Assembly (NCBI GenBank): GCA_902599995.1
Contig: CACKHN010000006.1
Coordinates: 1-64,000, forward strand
Direction of reading: 5' to 3'
From: an uncultured Pelagibacteraceae bacterium
Lineage (GTDB): Bacteria; Pseudomonadota; Alphaproteobacteria; Pelagibacterales; Pelagibacteraceae
DNA: 64,000 bases
Numbering within the stretch: position 1 is the stretch's first letter; each line of letters opens with the position of its first letter. Positions 29,509 through 39,865 of the stretch are shown one piece after another. The translations under genes were made by a program, and so were the position numbers. Below the pieces are notes generated by a model, which saw only the letters and a program-made list of their open reading frames with translations, searched no databases and had not been told where the DNA came from.

Positions 29509-30453
29509 TCAGTTAACAAATTTAGGGAAGTTTTTTTTCAACATTGATCTCAAATTTATGAAGTCTCTATTACTTTTCATTCTATAATTAATCATTTTCC
29601 ATGCATAAGGGATCATTTTCAAATATTTTTTTTTATGATCTCTCGCCGCTAAACGCATAAAAATTCCAATAATCTTTAAATTTCTGAGAACAGACAAAAT
29701 TTCAAAGTCATTAATAAATTTACTAATTTCAATTTTTTTGAATTTTTTTAAGTAATTATTTAAAATTTTATTTTTAATTTTGTTAGATGTTTTCAATCTG
29801 ACGTCATCAACAAGTGATGCTAGATCATAAGCTTTATTGCCAATTAACGCGTCTTGGCTGTCAATCACTGCAATATTATTTTTATAGTAAATCAAATTTG
29901 ATACATGAAAATCTCTATGAACAAAAGTATCATTTTTAAAATTCAATTTTGAAAGTAAATTTTTCATCTCCTTTTCATATTTTTGTTTAAAATTTCTGAC
30001 CTTAGACTTATTTATTTTTTTTGGCACATACCACTCGGAAAATAATTTAGCTTCACTTAATAATATTCTATGATCATATTCTTTTAATTTATATCTTTGA
30101 TTATTAAAATTTATAACATTTTTATCTTTTATAGACTGTATTCTTTTAAGAGTTTTTAATATTTTTCTAAAAATAAGATCTTGGTTAATATTTTTATTTT
30201 TAAAAAACTCGTTTAAAGTTTTACCTCCAAAATCGTCAATTTCTATATAATTATATTTATAATTTTGATTTAATAGCTTTGGAGCTACAACTTTATTTTT
30301 ATTTAATATTTTATTAATAGCATCATAGATTAAAAGATTTTTAACTTTCTCTTTTTTGGCATAAACAACAATTGAATGGTTTTTCTTATTTCTATAAAAC
30401 TTACGAAAGGATGCATCGCCCTTAATTTCCTTTAATTCTCTAAAATTAAGCAT
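29509..30453 (-). CDS. Aminoglycoside phosphotransferase-family sugar kinase (AmgK-like)
   Basis: FVHRDFHVSNLIY; VIDSQDALIGNKAYDLASLVDDVR. Confidence 0.82.
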   Translation of the reverse strand: MLNFRELKEIKGDASFRKFYRNKKNHSIVVYAKKEKVKNLLIYDAINKILNKNKVVAPKLLNQNYKYNYIEIDDFGGKTLNEFFKNKNINQDLIFRKILKTLKRIQSIKDKNVINFNNQRYKLKEYDHRILLSEAKLFSEWYVPKKINKSKVRNFKQKYEKEMKNLLSKLNFKNDTFVHRDFHVSNLIYYKNNIAVIDSQDALIGNKAYDLASLVDDVRLKTSNKIKNKILNNYLKKFKKIEISKFINDFEILSVLRNLKIIGIFMRLAARDHKKKYLKMIPYAWKMINYRMKSNRDFINLRSMLKKNFPKFVN

Positions 30454-30454
30454 T

Positions 30455-30949
30455 TTAATTAAAGATTTTTAAACCTTTTATCTTTACTGATCTATTTTTA
30501 AGTTCATTTTCGTAAAAAAAAATTAAATCTACAGATTTCATTTTGTTACTATTTTCTAGTAATTGAGGCCATTCTACCAGGGTGATAGTTTTTTCATTTT
30601 TTTCGAATATATCTAGGTCCTTTATTTCTAAAATACTTTTTATCCTAAATAAGTCATAATGTTTAATAGTAAAATTGTTAGTTTCATATTCATTTAGTAA
30701 ATTAAATGTGGGGCTGGTCACCTCTGAAAGTTTTAGTCTTTCATTGGTCTGAAATTTATTAATAAAATATTTTACAAAAGTTGTCTTGCCAACTCCCATT
30801 TCACCATACAAAAAAATGTATTCTCCTCCTTTAAAATGTGATGTTAATTTTTCTGCTAATTCTCTTGTAGACCGCTCTGAAGTTATATCAACTTTGCTAT
30901 CTTTAATAGCGGTAGGCATCTGGTTTGAAAGGACCCTCTGTTCCAACAC
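30455..30949 (-). CDS. tsaE: tRNA threonylcarbamoyladenosine biosynthesis ATPase
   Basis: [28 protein letters not shown]; start probably at the internal Met near 30919. Confidence 0.92.
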   Translation of the reverse strand: MLEQRVLSNQMPTAIKDSKVDITSERSTRELAEKLTSHFKGGEYIFLYGEMGVGKTTFVKYFINKFQTNERLKLSEVTSPTFNLLNEYETNNFTIKHYDLFRIKSILEIKDLDIFEKNEKTITLVEWPQLLENSNKMKSVDLIFFYENELKNRSVKIKGLKIFN

Positions 30950-32189
30950 TTATATAATCTGCTTGTTCTTTTGACAATTTGGTTAATTTAGCTCCAACTT
31001 TTTTAAGATGTAAAGTTGCAACTTTTTCATCTAAATGCTTTGGTAAGACATAGACTTTATTTTTATAATTTTTATAATTATGCCAAAGTTCTATTTGAGC
31101 AATTACTTGATTAGTAAAGGATGCGCTCATTACAAAACTAGGATGCCCTGTTGCACAACCTAGATTTACTAATCTTCCTTCAGCTAATAAAATAATTCTC
31201 TTACCACTAGGTAGTTCAATTTCATGGACTTGAGGCTTTACTTCAGTCCACTTATAGTTCTTTAAAGCCTCGACTTGTATTTCATTATCAAAATGACCAA
31301 TATTACATAGTATTGCTCTGTCTTTCATATCTCTCATATGGTCCGCCGTAACAATATCTTTATTACCTGTCGCAGTTACAACTATATCAGCTCTACTAAT
31401 AGCTTCTTCCATTAAAACAACTTCATAACCCTCCATTGCAGCTTGGAGAGCACAAATTGGATCTGCCTCTGTGATTAAAACTCTAGCCCCACTTTGTCTC
31501 AAAGATGCTGCACTTCCCTTACCAACATCTCCAAATCCTGCCACGATTGCAATTTTACCTGACATCATTACATCTGTTGCTCGTCTTATTCCATCAACTA
31601 AACTTTCTCTACATCCGTACAAATTATCAAATTTTGATTTAGTTACTGAGTCATTCACATTTATTGCTGGCACTAAAAGAGATTTTTCTTTTTCCATTTT
31701 GTTTAGTGCTTTTATGCCAGTTGTTGTTTCTTCTGAAATACCTTTAACATCCTTCATTAACTCTTTATATTCGTTATGCATAATAGCCGTTAAGTCACCA
31801 CCATCATCTAATAACATATTTGGTTTCCAGTCAGATTTTCCAACAATTGTTTGCTTGATGCACCACAAATATTCTTCTTCAGTTTCTCCCTTCCACGCAT
31901 AAACAGGTACACCTGCTTTAGCAATAGCGGCAGCCGCATGATCTTGAGTTGAAAAGATGTTGCAAGATGACCACCTAACATCTGCACCTAAATCAACTAA
32001 TGTTTCAATTAGTACTGCTGTTTGGATTGTCATATGTAAACATCCAATAATTCTGGCTCCTTTAAGAGGTTTCTCTTTAGAGTATTCTTCTCTTAATGCC
32101 ATCAGGCCTGGCATTTCACTTTCTGCAATAGAAATTTCTTTTCTACCAAAACCAGCTAGTGAAATATCTTTTACTTTATAATCTTCCAT
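30903..32189 (-). CDS. ahcY: S-adenosylhomocysteine hydrolase
   Basis: [40 protein letters not shown]-terminal PDAYRY. Confidence 0.97.
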   Translation of the reverse strand: MEDYKVKDISLAGFGRKEISIAESEMPGLMALREEYSKEKPLKGARIIGCLHMTIQTAVLIETLVDLGADVRWSSCNIFSTQDHAAAAIAKAGVPVYAWKGETEEEYLWCIKQTIVGKSDWKPNMLLDDGGDLTAIMHNEYKELMKDVKGISEETTTGIKALNKMEKEKSLLVPAINVNDSVTKSKFDNLYGCRESLVDGIRRATDVMMSGKIAIVAGFGDVGKGSAASLRQSGARVLITEADPICALQAAMEGYEVVLMEEAISRADIVVTATGNKDIVTADHMRDMKDRAILCNIGHFDNEIQVEALKNYKWTEVKPQVHEIELPSGKRIILLAEGRLVNLGCATGHPSFVMSASFTNQVIAQIELWHNYKNYKNKVYVLPKHLDEKVATLHLKKVGAKLTKLSKEQADYISVGTEGPFKPDAYRY

Positions 32190-32231
32190 TGGATGGTTTA
32201 TAGCGCTAAGGGATATTTTATCAACATTAGT

Positions 32232-33773
32232 TTAAATACTTGGAAATTTTATTTCTATCATTGCACCAAGTTTATCAACACGATTAGATGCTACAATTTC
32301 TCCATCGTGTAAATCTACGAGATTTTTTACAATATTTAATCCCAGTCCTGAGTGTTGTCCAAACTTATCAGGTCTGTTACTATAAAATCTATTAAAAATT
32401 TTTGAAGTATCTTTTTCCTTAAATCCTTGTCCTTCATCAAATATTTTAACAGAAACTTTATTTTCTAATGTGTTAGACACATTGATAAAAATACTGGAAC
32501 CTTTTTTACTAAAAGATATTGAGTTATCAAGCAAATTTGCAATTATTTGTTCTATTCTATTTTCGATACCGTTAATAAAATATTCTTCTTTTCCATCATT
32601 TTCATATTTTACATGGATATCTCTTTTAACTTTATGAATGTTATTGTAGTCGTCTACAACAGATTGGATAATTGGTTCAATATTTATCTTTCTCATTTTT
32701 TCTTTACTCAAAGCAACTTCATCTTTTAACATTTGAGAATAATCTGTAATTAGTCTTTCAATACGTTGAACATCATGACTGAGTATATCTATTAGTTTTA
32801 GTCTTTGATCTTTATCATTCGTATCTTGCAAAATTTCGGATGCGCTCTTCAGGGATGCTAAGGGGTTTCTAATTTCATGAACAAGATCTGTGGAAAAATT
32901 TTCTGCATGAGTAACTCTTTTTTGTAATTCATTTGTCATATCTTCAAGTGAATTTGAAAGAAGACCTAATTCATCATTTCTATTTTTCAAATTATCAATA
33001 TTTGACTTAGCTTGATTTTTTTCTTTAATAAACTTTGTATAATTAACTAAATTTTGAATAGGTTTAATAAAATATCTACTTAATACAAAAGAAAAAATCA
33101 GAATTACAAATCCAACAGATATTGCTGTTCTAATCACAAAAGCTTTTCTCTCATCCGTTGCAGTTTTAATATCATTAGCGATCTCTGTTATCGCCAAAAA
33201 ACCTACGATTGATCCGTCTCTTTCAACATCCTTTATAGTTGTTAATTTAAACTGATTAAAGTTTTCCTGAATGAAAGTATATGGATTCCCAAATTTATCA
33301 GATTTTGAATAATCTTGTAAAGTATCTTTTAAAGATGCGTGCTTTTCTTGATCTATATTGATATTTTTTTCCTCAATATTTTGCTCTTTTTTTTCATCAT
33401 TTAAACTTTCAAATTCAATTTCATCTATTCTTGTTGAGAATGATCTTGGGTCAAGATCTAATGTGTCTGTGTCACCTATCAGATCTAAGTTATTATCAAA
33501 AAAAATTACTCTATCTAAATTTTGAAATATAAATCTTGTAGAAAAAAGAAATCTTCTAATATCATCGCTTTCAAACTTTACGTTTAATCTGGAGAGATTA
33601 TCGATTGTGTTATTGATAATTTTAATATGATTTTCAGATTTTTTTTTTATTAGATTAGGCTGAATACTATTTAAGTAAACTAATGTAAATAATCCAATAA
33701 TAGTAAAAATAACAAAATTGATAAAAAGAAATTTTTTTAATATTGAAAGAGTTTTTAAGTATTTACTAAACAT
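32232..33773 (-). CDS. chvG: Sensor histidine kinase ChvG-like
   Basis: HAMP, LVHEIRNPLASLKSA H-box; paired with ChvI-like regulator. Confidence 0.88.
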   Translation of the reverse strand: MFSKYLKTLSILKKFLFINFVIFTIIGLFTLVYLNSIQPNLIKKKSENHIKIINNTIDNLSRLNVKFESDDIRRFLFSTRFIFQNLDRVIFFDNNLDLIGDTDTLDLDPRSFSTRIDEIEFESLNDEKKEQNIEEKNINIDQEKHASLKDTLQDYSKSDKFGNPYTFIQENFNQFKLTTIKDVERDGSIVGFLAITEIANDIKTATDERKAFVIRTAISVGFVILIFSFVLSRYFIKPIQNLVNYTKFIKEKNQAKSNIDNLKNRNDELGLLSNSLEDMTNELQKRVTHAENFSTDLVHEIRNPLASLKSASEILQDTNDKDQRLKLIDILSHDVQRIERLITDYSQMLKDEVALSKEKMRKINIEPIIQSVVDDYNNIHKVKRDIHVKYENDGKEEYFINGIENRIEQIIANLLDNSISFSKKGSSIFINVSNTLENKVSVKIFDEGQGFKEKDTSKIFNRFYSNRPDKFGQHSGLGLNIVKNLVDLHDGEIVASNRVDKLGAMIEIKFPSI

Positions 33774-34480
33774 CAGCTAACATTCCATCTATATCCACTA
33801 CCATACCTAGTTTCAATAGCTGAAAAATCAGGGTCTACTTTTTTAAATTTTTTACGAATTCTCTTAACGTGACTATCGATCGTTCTGTCTTCTATATCGG
33901 TGTCCTCTCTATATGCAATATCCATTAATTGAGCTCTTTCTTTAATTATACCTGGCCTTTTTGCTAATTCTTTAACAATTAAAAATTCTGTAGTTGTCAA
34001 TTTGTCTGGTAAAGGTTTTCCATTCCATTCACATTCGAGCTGAGACGGGTCTAACTTTAATCTTCCATGAGAAATTAGACTTTTATTTTCCTCTAAAATA
34101 TTTTTAGAATCTTTTTTTCTTAATTGAACCCTAATTCTTTCAATTAGAACTTTGATAGAAAAGCCTCCAGATTTTTTTACAAAATCATCTGCACCTAATT
34201 TTAAACCTAGAAGCTCATCAATTTCATCATCTTTAGAAGTTAAAAAAATTACTGGTAAAGATGTTTTTTTTCTGAGTTTTTTTAATAACTCTTCTCCATC
34301 TATTTTTGGCATTTTTATATCAATAACTGCTAAATCGGGAGGCATTCTGGTTAATCCAATAAGAGCACTTTCTCCATCAATATAAGTTTGTACTTTAAAG
34401 CCTTCTTTTTCTAAGGCAATGCTAAGACTTGTTAAAATATTTCTATCATCGTCAATTAAAGCTATAGTTTGTTTTTGCAT
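33773..34480 (-). CDS. chvI: OmpR-family response regulator ChvI-like
   Basis: IALIDDDRNILTSLSIALE; ETRYGSGYRWN. Confidence 0.9.
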   Translation of the reverse strand: MQKQTIALIDDDRNILTSLSIALEKEGFKVQTYIDGESALIGLTRMPPDLAVIDIKMPKIDGEELLKKLRKKTSLPVIFLTSKDDEIDELLGLKLGADDFVKKSGGFSIKVLIERIRVQLRKKDSKNILEENKSLISHGRLKLDPSQLECEWNGKPLPDKLTTTEFLIVKELAKRPGIIKERAQLMDIAYREDTDIEDRTIDSHVKRIRKKFKKVDPDFSAIETRYGSGYRWNVS

Positions 34481-34531
34481 TAATTTAATTTAAAAATACT
34501 AAATTGTTCTAAATTGGGCAATGCAAATATA

Positions 34532-37306
34532 TTAATGAAGTATTCCCCAATTATCCCCTACATTTACATCGACTGTCAATGGAGTAGAAAAGGAGTGAAA
34601 GTCACTCTGAGCAACACTTGTCATCTCTTTTTTTATTATGTTAATCATAAGCTTTTCATCTTTTTTTGGAACTTCAAAAATTAATTCATCATGTATCTGT
34701 AGTAGCATTTTTGGTTTTATAATTTTTTCCTCAGACATTTTTTTATCCAGTCTGATCATGGCCAGTCTCATTAACTCTGAGGCTGATCCTTGTATTGGTG
34801 CATTAATTGCGGCACGCTCTTGAAAATTTCTTATATTAAAATTTTTATCATTTATCCCATTAAAATGAGATCTTCTACCAAAAATATTGCTAACATAGCC
34901 ACTTTTTCTGCAAAACTTTATTGTTTTATCCATATAGACTTTTATTTCAGGAAATTTCCCAAAGTATGCATTTAAAAATTCCTCTGCTTCAAAGTTTGTA
35001 ACATTAATTTGTTTTGCTAATCCGTATTGAGATATTCCATAGATTATTCCAAAATTAATAGCTTTTGCTTTTCGTCTGTGGTCTTGATTTACTTTATTAA
35101 TATCAATATTGAAAATTTGGCTAGCTGTTAGTGAATGGATATCCTCTTTGTTTTTAAAGGCCTTTTTTAATTCTTTAACGTCAGCTAAATCAGCAAGAAT
35201 TCTCATTTCAATTTGATTGTAATCTGCAGAAATAAGTAAATGATCTTTTTTAGCCTTAAATGCTTTTCTTATATCCTTGCCATCATCAGATTTAATAGGA
35301 ATATTTTGAAGATTAGGATCACTAGAGGCTAGTCTCCCTGTAGTAGTAGCTGCTAACAAAAAAGATGTGTGCACTCTTTTAGTACTTGGATTTACGTGTT
35401 CAGGTAAAGCGTCTGAGTAAGTATTTTTTAATTTTGATAGTTGTCTCCAGTCCAAAATTAATTTAGGAAATATATTACCTTTGAATGCTAAGTCCTCTAA
35501 AACAGTAGCACTAGTTGCAAATCCACCTTTTTTTGTTTTCTTTAAACCTGCTATTTTAAGATCATTATAAATTATTTCACCTAATTGCTTTGGTGAACCA
35601 ATATTGAACTCTTTTTTTGAAATTTTAAATATTTCATTCTCTAGCTTTAGAATTTTTTTTCCAAATTTTTGAGATAAAGATTTTAAAAACTTACTATCAA
35701 TTTCTACACCCTCAATTTCCATAAATGCTAGTATTTTGATTAACGGTTTTTCAAAAGTTTCATAAATGTTAATCAATTTTTCTGATTTTAAAGCTTTAAG
35801 AAATTTCTTGTATAATCTAAAAGTTACATCTGCATCCTCTGCAGCATAATCTTTTGCTATTTCAACTTCTACTTCACTAAAATTAATTTCTTTTTTTCCA
35901 GTTCCTACTATTTCTTTAAAGGAAATAGTTTTGTGACCTAAATGAAGTTCTGATAATGTATCCATATTATGCCTGTTTTTTCCAGCATCTAAAACATAAG
36001 ACATTAGCATCGTATCTTCCATGGCAGATAAAATTATTCCATTTTTAAATAAAACAATAAAATCAAATTTTATATTCTGCCCAATTTTTTTAACACTTTG
36101 ATCTTCTAATAATGTTTTTAATTTTTTAATGACAGTATTTTTATCAATACATTTTGAGGACTTATGACCAATAGGGATATAACACGCCTTACCAATTTTT
36201 GAACAAAGTGAAATACCTACCAGCTCTGCTTGATGAGGATCAAGAGAATTAGTTTCAGTATCTACAGCAACCTCTCCTAACTCTTCAGCCTCTTCAACCC
36301 ATTCATCTATCTCATCTGGGTTAGAAATTAAATAATAATTTTTATTATTAATTGGACTTTGCTTTTCTATATTTTTAGTTTCTGGAACTGAGCTTGTTAA
36401 GTCTGGCTCACCATATGCAGAAATAGCAGAACTTAATAATCTATTAAATTCCATCTCTCTTAAAAATTTATATAATTTATCTTTGTCTATACTTTTTAAC
36501 TTAAACTCATCTAGTTCTCTATTTATTGGAGATTTATGATCTAACGTCACAAGTTTTTTACTAATTAATGCTTTATCCTTATTTTCTAAGAGAGTTTCTC
36601 GTCTTTTGTTTTGTTTAATTTCATGAGCTGATTTCAATAATTTTTCTAATGTTCCATATTTATTAATTAGCTCGGCAGCAGTTTTTACTCCTATTCCAGG
36701 TACACCTGGTACGTTATCACTACTATCACCTGCTAAAGATTGAACATCAATCACTTTAGTAGCATCAACCCCAAATTTCTTAATAACATCCTCTTCATTA
36801 ATAAATTTATTTTTCATAGGATCAAAGATACGAACCCCCTTTTGATAAAGTTGCATCAAATCTTTGTCCGATGAAACAATGGTAACCTTCGCACCTTTTT
36901 TAAGTATTTTGTCGACATAAGTTGCGATCAAATCATCTGCTTCATAATTGGGTAAATCTACAGATGGTAGGTTAAATGCTAAAACTGATTTTCTAATGTA
37001 CTCAAATTGAGGTGCAAGGTCATCAGGCGCCTCAGATCTGTTTGCTTTATATTCACTATAGATTTCATTTCTAAATGTTTTCCTGGCAGAATCAAAAATA
37101 ACTGCAAAATGAGTTGGTTTCTGCATATTTTGATTTGATTTTGAGTCCTCTAAAAGTTTAAAAAGCATACTACAAAAACCACTAACTGCACCTGTTGGCA
37201 GTCCATCACTTTTTCTACTTAATGGTGGTAACGCATAATAAGCTCGAAAGATATATCCAGAACCATCAATAAGATAAAAATGATCAGTTTTTTGTATTTT
37301 ACTCAT
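34532..37306 (-). CDS. polA: DNA polymerase I
   Basis: 5' nuclease, 3'-5' exo (VDTETNSLD) and polymerase (SADYNQIEMRILA, QIHDELIFEVP) domains. Confidence 0.97.
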   Translation of the reverse strand: MSKIQKTDHFYLIDGSGYIFRAYYALPPLSRKSDGLPTGAVSGFCSMLFKLLEDSKSNQNMQKPTHFAVIFDSARKTFRNEIYSEYKANRSEAPDDLAPQFEYIRKSVLAFNLPSVDLPNYEADDLIATYVDKILKKGAKVTIVSSDKDLMQLYQKGVRIFDPMKNKFINEEDVIKKFGVDATKVIDVQSLAGDSSDNVPGVPGIGVKTAAELINKYGTLEKLLKSAHEIKQNKRRETLLENKDKALISKKLVTLDHKSPINRELDEFKLKSIDKDKLYKFLREMEFNRLLSSAISAYGEPDLTSSVPETKNIEKQSPINNKNYYLISNPDEIDEWVEEAEELGEVAVDTETNSLDPHQAELVGISLCSKIGKACYIPIGHKSSKCIDKNTVIKKLKTLLEDQSVKKIGQNIKFDFIVLFKNGIILSAMEDTMLMSYVLDAGKNRHNMDTLSELHLGHKTISFKEIVGTGKKEINFSEVEVEIAKDYAAEDADVTFRLYKKFLKALKSEKLINIYETFEKPLIKILAFMEIEGVEIDSKFLKSLSQKFGKKILKLENEIFKISKKEFNIGSPKQLGEIIYNDLKIAGLKKTKKGGFATSATVLEDLAFKGNIFPKLILDWRQLSKLKNTYSDALPEHVNPSTKRVHTSFLLAATTTGRLASSDPNLQNIPIKSDDGKDIRKAFKAKKDHLLISADYNQIEMRILADLADVKELKKAFKNKEDIHSLTASQIFNIDINKVNQDHRRKAKAINFGIIYGISQYGLAKQINVTNFEAEEFLNAYFGKFPEIKVYMDKTIKFCRKSGYVSNIFGRRSHFNGINDKNFNIRNFQERAAINAPIQGSASELMRLAMIRLDKKMSEEKIIKPKMLLQIHDELIFEVPKKDEKLMINIIKKEMTSVAQSDFHSFSTPLTVDVNVGDNWGILH

Positions 37307-37353
37307 TAAAATTTATTAAATGTTTTAAAGTTAATATAGTCTAAACTTTAATT

Positions 37354-37375
37354 TAATCTACTAATCACTAGATTA
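37354..37375. repeat. Inverted repeat TAATCTA ctaatcac TAGATTA in the polA / bioY divergent region
   Basis: Perfect 7-bp arms with 8-nt spacer. Confidence 0.6.
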
Positions 37376-37404
37376 TATTAACAATTAAGAGTATTATTAT
37401 TTTT

Positions 37405-37956
37405 ATGGAATTAACAAAAAATCTTACACAACCTAAAATAATTAAATCTTTTTTAGCTATAGTACTTGGTTCAATAGCTTTAATTATTTCTGCAAAAATA
37501 AAAATTCCTTTCTATCCAGTTCCTATGACAATGCAAACCTTTGTGGTCTTATTTTTGGGAATTAGTTTAGGTTATAAAATTGGATTAGCTGCTGTCGGAT
37601 TATATTTAATTGAGGGTATTGCAGGATTGCCAGTTTTTTCAAATTCTCCAGAAAAAGGTATCGGACTTTTATATTTCACTGGTCCAACTATGGGATATTT
37701 AATTGGATTCTTAACAGCCTGCTATTTAGCATCTATGATTAAATTAAAGGATGGTTTTTTTGTTGTTTTGGGTAAACTAATACTTGCAACTTCAACAATA
37801 TATATTTTAGGATTATTGTGGTTAGGAACATTAATCGGATGGGACAAGCCTATATTAGCGTTAGGAGCTAAACCTTTTTTGTTGGCTGAAATATTTAAAA
37901 TTGCTATTTTGGTATTATTAGTTAAAAAAATTATAAAAATTAGAAAATTTATCTAG
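37405..37956 (+). CDS. bioY: Biotin transporter BioY
   Basis: KIPFYPVPMTMQTFVVLFLG; GLPVF...TGPTMGYLIGF. Confidence 0.93.
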   Translation: MELTKNLTQPKIIKSFLAIVLGSIALIISAKIKIPFYPVPMTMQTFVVLFLGISLGYKIGLAAVGLYLIEGIAGLPVFSNSPEKGIGLLYFTGPTMGYLIGFLTACYLASMIKLKDGFFVVLGKLILATSTIYILGLLWLGTLIGWDKPILALGAKPFLLAEIFKIAILVLLVKKIIKIRKFI

Positions 37957-38512
37957 GTGATCTTTTAGAGAGGATTCTTTGAAGAGTTCTTCTGTGCATT
38001 TTAAGTCTTCGTGCTGTTTCAGATACATTTCTATTGCAAAGCTCAAAAACTCTATGGATATGCTCCCATTTTACTCTGTCTGCTGACATAGGATTTTCTG
38101 GAGGTGCAGCTTTTTTTGATGGATCTGCTAACAGAGCTTTTTCAACATCTTCAGCATCTGCTGGCTTAGCAAGATAATCGATGGCGCCCTCTTTAATAGC
38201 CGCAACTGCTGTTGGGATATTTCCGTATCCAGTTAACATTATAATTCTACTATTATTATTTGAAGTTTGAATTTCTTTTACTACTTCAAGACCATTTCCA
38301 TCTCCAAGTCTTAAGTCTACTACAGCAAATCCAGGTTTTTTTGACTTAACTGCTTCAACACCCTTTTGCACACTTTCTGCTTGAAAAACCTCAAATCCCT
38401 TTTTTTCCATTGCTCTTGCCAATCTTTCCCTAAAAGGATTATCGTCGTCACAAATTAATAGTGATTTATTCTCAAAATCACTAAGGTTTTGGAGTTTTGT
38501 TTGCTCTTTCAT
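37949..38512 (-). CDS. regA: RegA/ActR/PrrA-type response regulator
   Basis: LLICDDDNPFRERLARAMEKKGFEV; NVSETARRLKMHRRTLQRIL Fis-type HTH. Confidence 0.92.
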   Translation of the reverse strand: MKEQTKLQNLSDFENKSLLICDDDNPFRERLARAMEKKGFEVFQAESVQKGVEAVKSKKPGFAVVDLRLGDGNGLEVVKEIQTSNNNSRIIMLTGYGNIPTAVAAIKEGAIDYLAKPADAEDVEKALLADPSKKAAPPENPMSADRVKWEHIHRVFELCNRNVSETARRLKMHRRTLQRILSKRSPR

Positions 38513-38680
38513 TTGACTGATATGGTAACTGAATTAAATTTTTCAATATATGATTATTTAGCAATACTGACCTGAATTATTTGCTTTACATTGGTGATTT
38601 TTAACTTTAGATGCCACAAATATTAAAGTTTTTTATTTAAAAGACTTTTTTTTGTTAAATTTTTTTTGGAGGCATTGGAA

Positions 38681-39865
38681 ATGCAAAAATTTAAATCAGT
38701 TGAAGAACTTGTAAATCAACTTAAACCTGAAAAACCAGTATACTGTATCAGAAAAAATTCAATTGAATCTGCAGTAAAAGTTTTCAAAAAAAATTTCTTA
38801 GGAACAGTTTTGTATGCTGTAAAGACAAATCCTCATCCAGAAGTAATAAAAACAATAATAGATAGTGGAATAGAGCAATTTGATGTTGCATCAATCGAAG
38901 AAATAAAAAGCGTAAGAAATTTTAGTCACACTGCAAAATGCTCATATATGCATACTGTAAAGAGTAGAGAAAGTATTAAGGAAGCTTATTTTAATTATAA
39001 TGTTAAAACTTTTTCATTAGATACTAAAGACGAATTAATCAAAATTATAGAAAGTACGAATAATGCAAAAGATTTAGAATTATTTGTAAGAGTGGCAGTT
39101 TCAAACGAGCACGCAGAAATAGACTTGTCAAAAAAGTTTGGAGCTTTAACTTTTGAGGCTGTAGGTTTAACTAGATTGGCAAAACAACATGCAAAAAAAA
39201 TAGGTTTAAGTTTTCATGTTGGATCCCAATGTATGCATCCAATTTCTTACTCGAAGGGTATAACTGAAATTGGAAATATAATAAAAAAAACAAAAATAGT
39301 TCCAGATTATATAAATATAGGAGGTGGATTTCCAACTATCTATCCTGATTTAATTCCCCAATCATTGAATAGTTACTTTACTGAAATAAAAAAAAGTTTA
39401 GAAAATTTAAAACTTGAAACATTGCCAAAAATAATTTGTGAACCTGGAAGAGCTTTAGTTGCAGAAAGTGGGTCAACAATTGTTAAAGTTAATTTAAGAA
39501 AAAAACAAAAGCTTTATATAAATGATGGTACATACGGTACTCTTTTTGATGCTGGTACTCCAAATATTGTTTACCCGTCAAAGATGATTAAAGAAAACTC
39601 AAATAAAATTATTTCAAAAAAACTAACAGCTTTTGATTTCTTTGGTCCAACATGTGATAGCATGGATTATATGAAGGGTCCTTTTTTGCTTCCAAACAAT
39701 ATTAAAGAGAATGATTATATAGAACTTGGTCAACTTGGAGCTTATGGATTAACTTTTAGAACTCAATTCAATGGCTATTATTCGGATGAGATTTATGAAG
39801 TTGAAGATAAACCAATAATGACCATGTACGGTAGAGATAGCAATAAAGCTAATATGGTCGCTTAA
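38681..39865 (+). CDS. Type III PLP-dependent (ornithine/lysine/arginine-type) decarboxylase
   Basis: YAVKTNPHPEVI; FHVGSQC; FFGPTCDSMD; ggagg SD places the start at ATG 38681 rather than the track's TTG 38666. Confidence 0.9.
   Translation: MQKFKSVEELVNQLKPEKPVYCIRKNSIESAVKVFKKNFLGTVLYAVKTNPHPEVIKTIIDSGIEQFDVASIEEIKSVRNFSHTAKCSYMHTVKSRESIKEAYFNYNVKTFSLDTKDELIKIIESTNNAKDLELFVRVAVSNEHAEIDLSKKFGALTFEAVGLTRLAKQHAKKIGLSFHVGSQCMHPISYSKGITEIGNIIKKTKIVPDYINIGGGFPTIYPDLIPQSLNSYFTEIKKSLENLKLETLPKIICEPGRALVAESGSTIVKVNLRKKQKLYINDGTYGTLFDAGTPNIVYPSKMIKENSNKIISKKLTAFDFFGPTCDSMDYMKGPFLLPNNIKENDYIELGQLGAYGLTFRTQFNGYYSDEIYEVEDKPIMTMYGRDSNKANMVA

Noticed and set aside
31471-32181. 143-aa and 74-aa ORFs antisense to ahcY
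   Set aside because: ahcY is highly conserved on the opposite strand; the antisense frames show no independent features.
32190-32231. Possible SAH/SAM riboswitch upstream of ahcY
   Set aside because: Only 42 bp between chvG and ahcY, with no recognisable riboswitch core.
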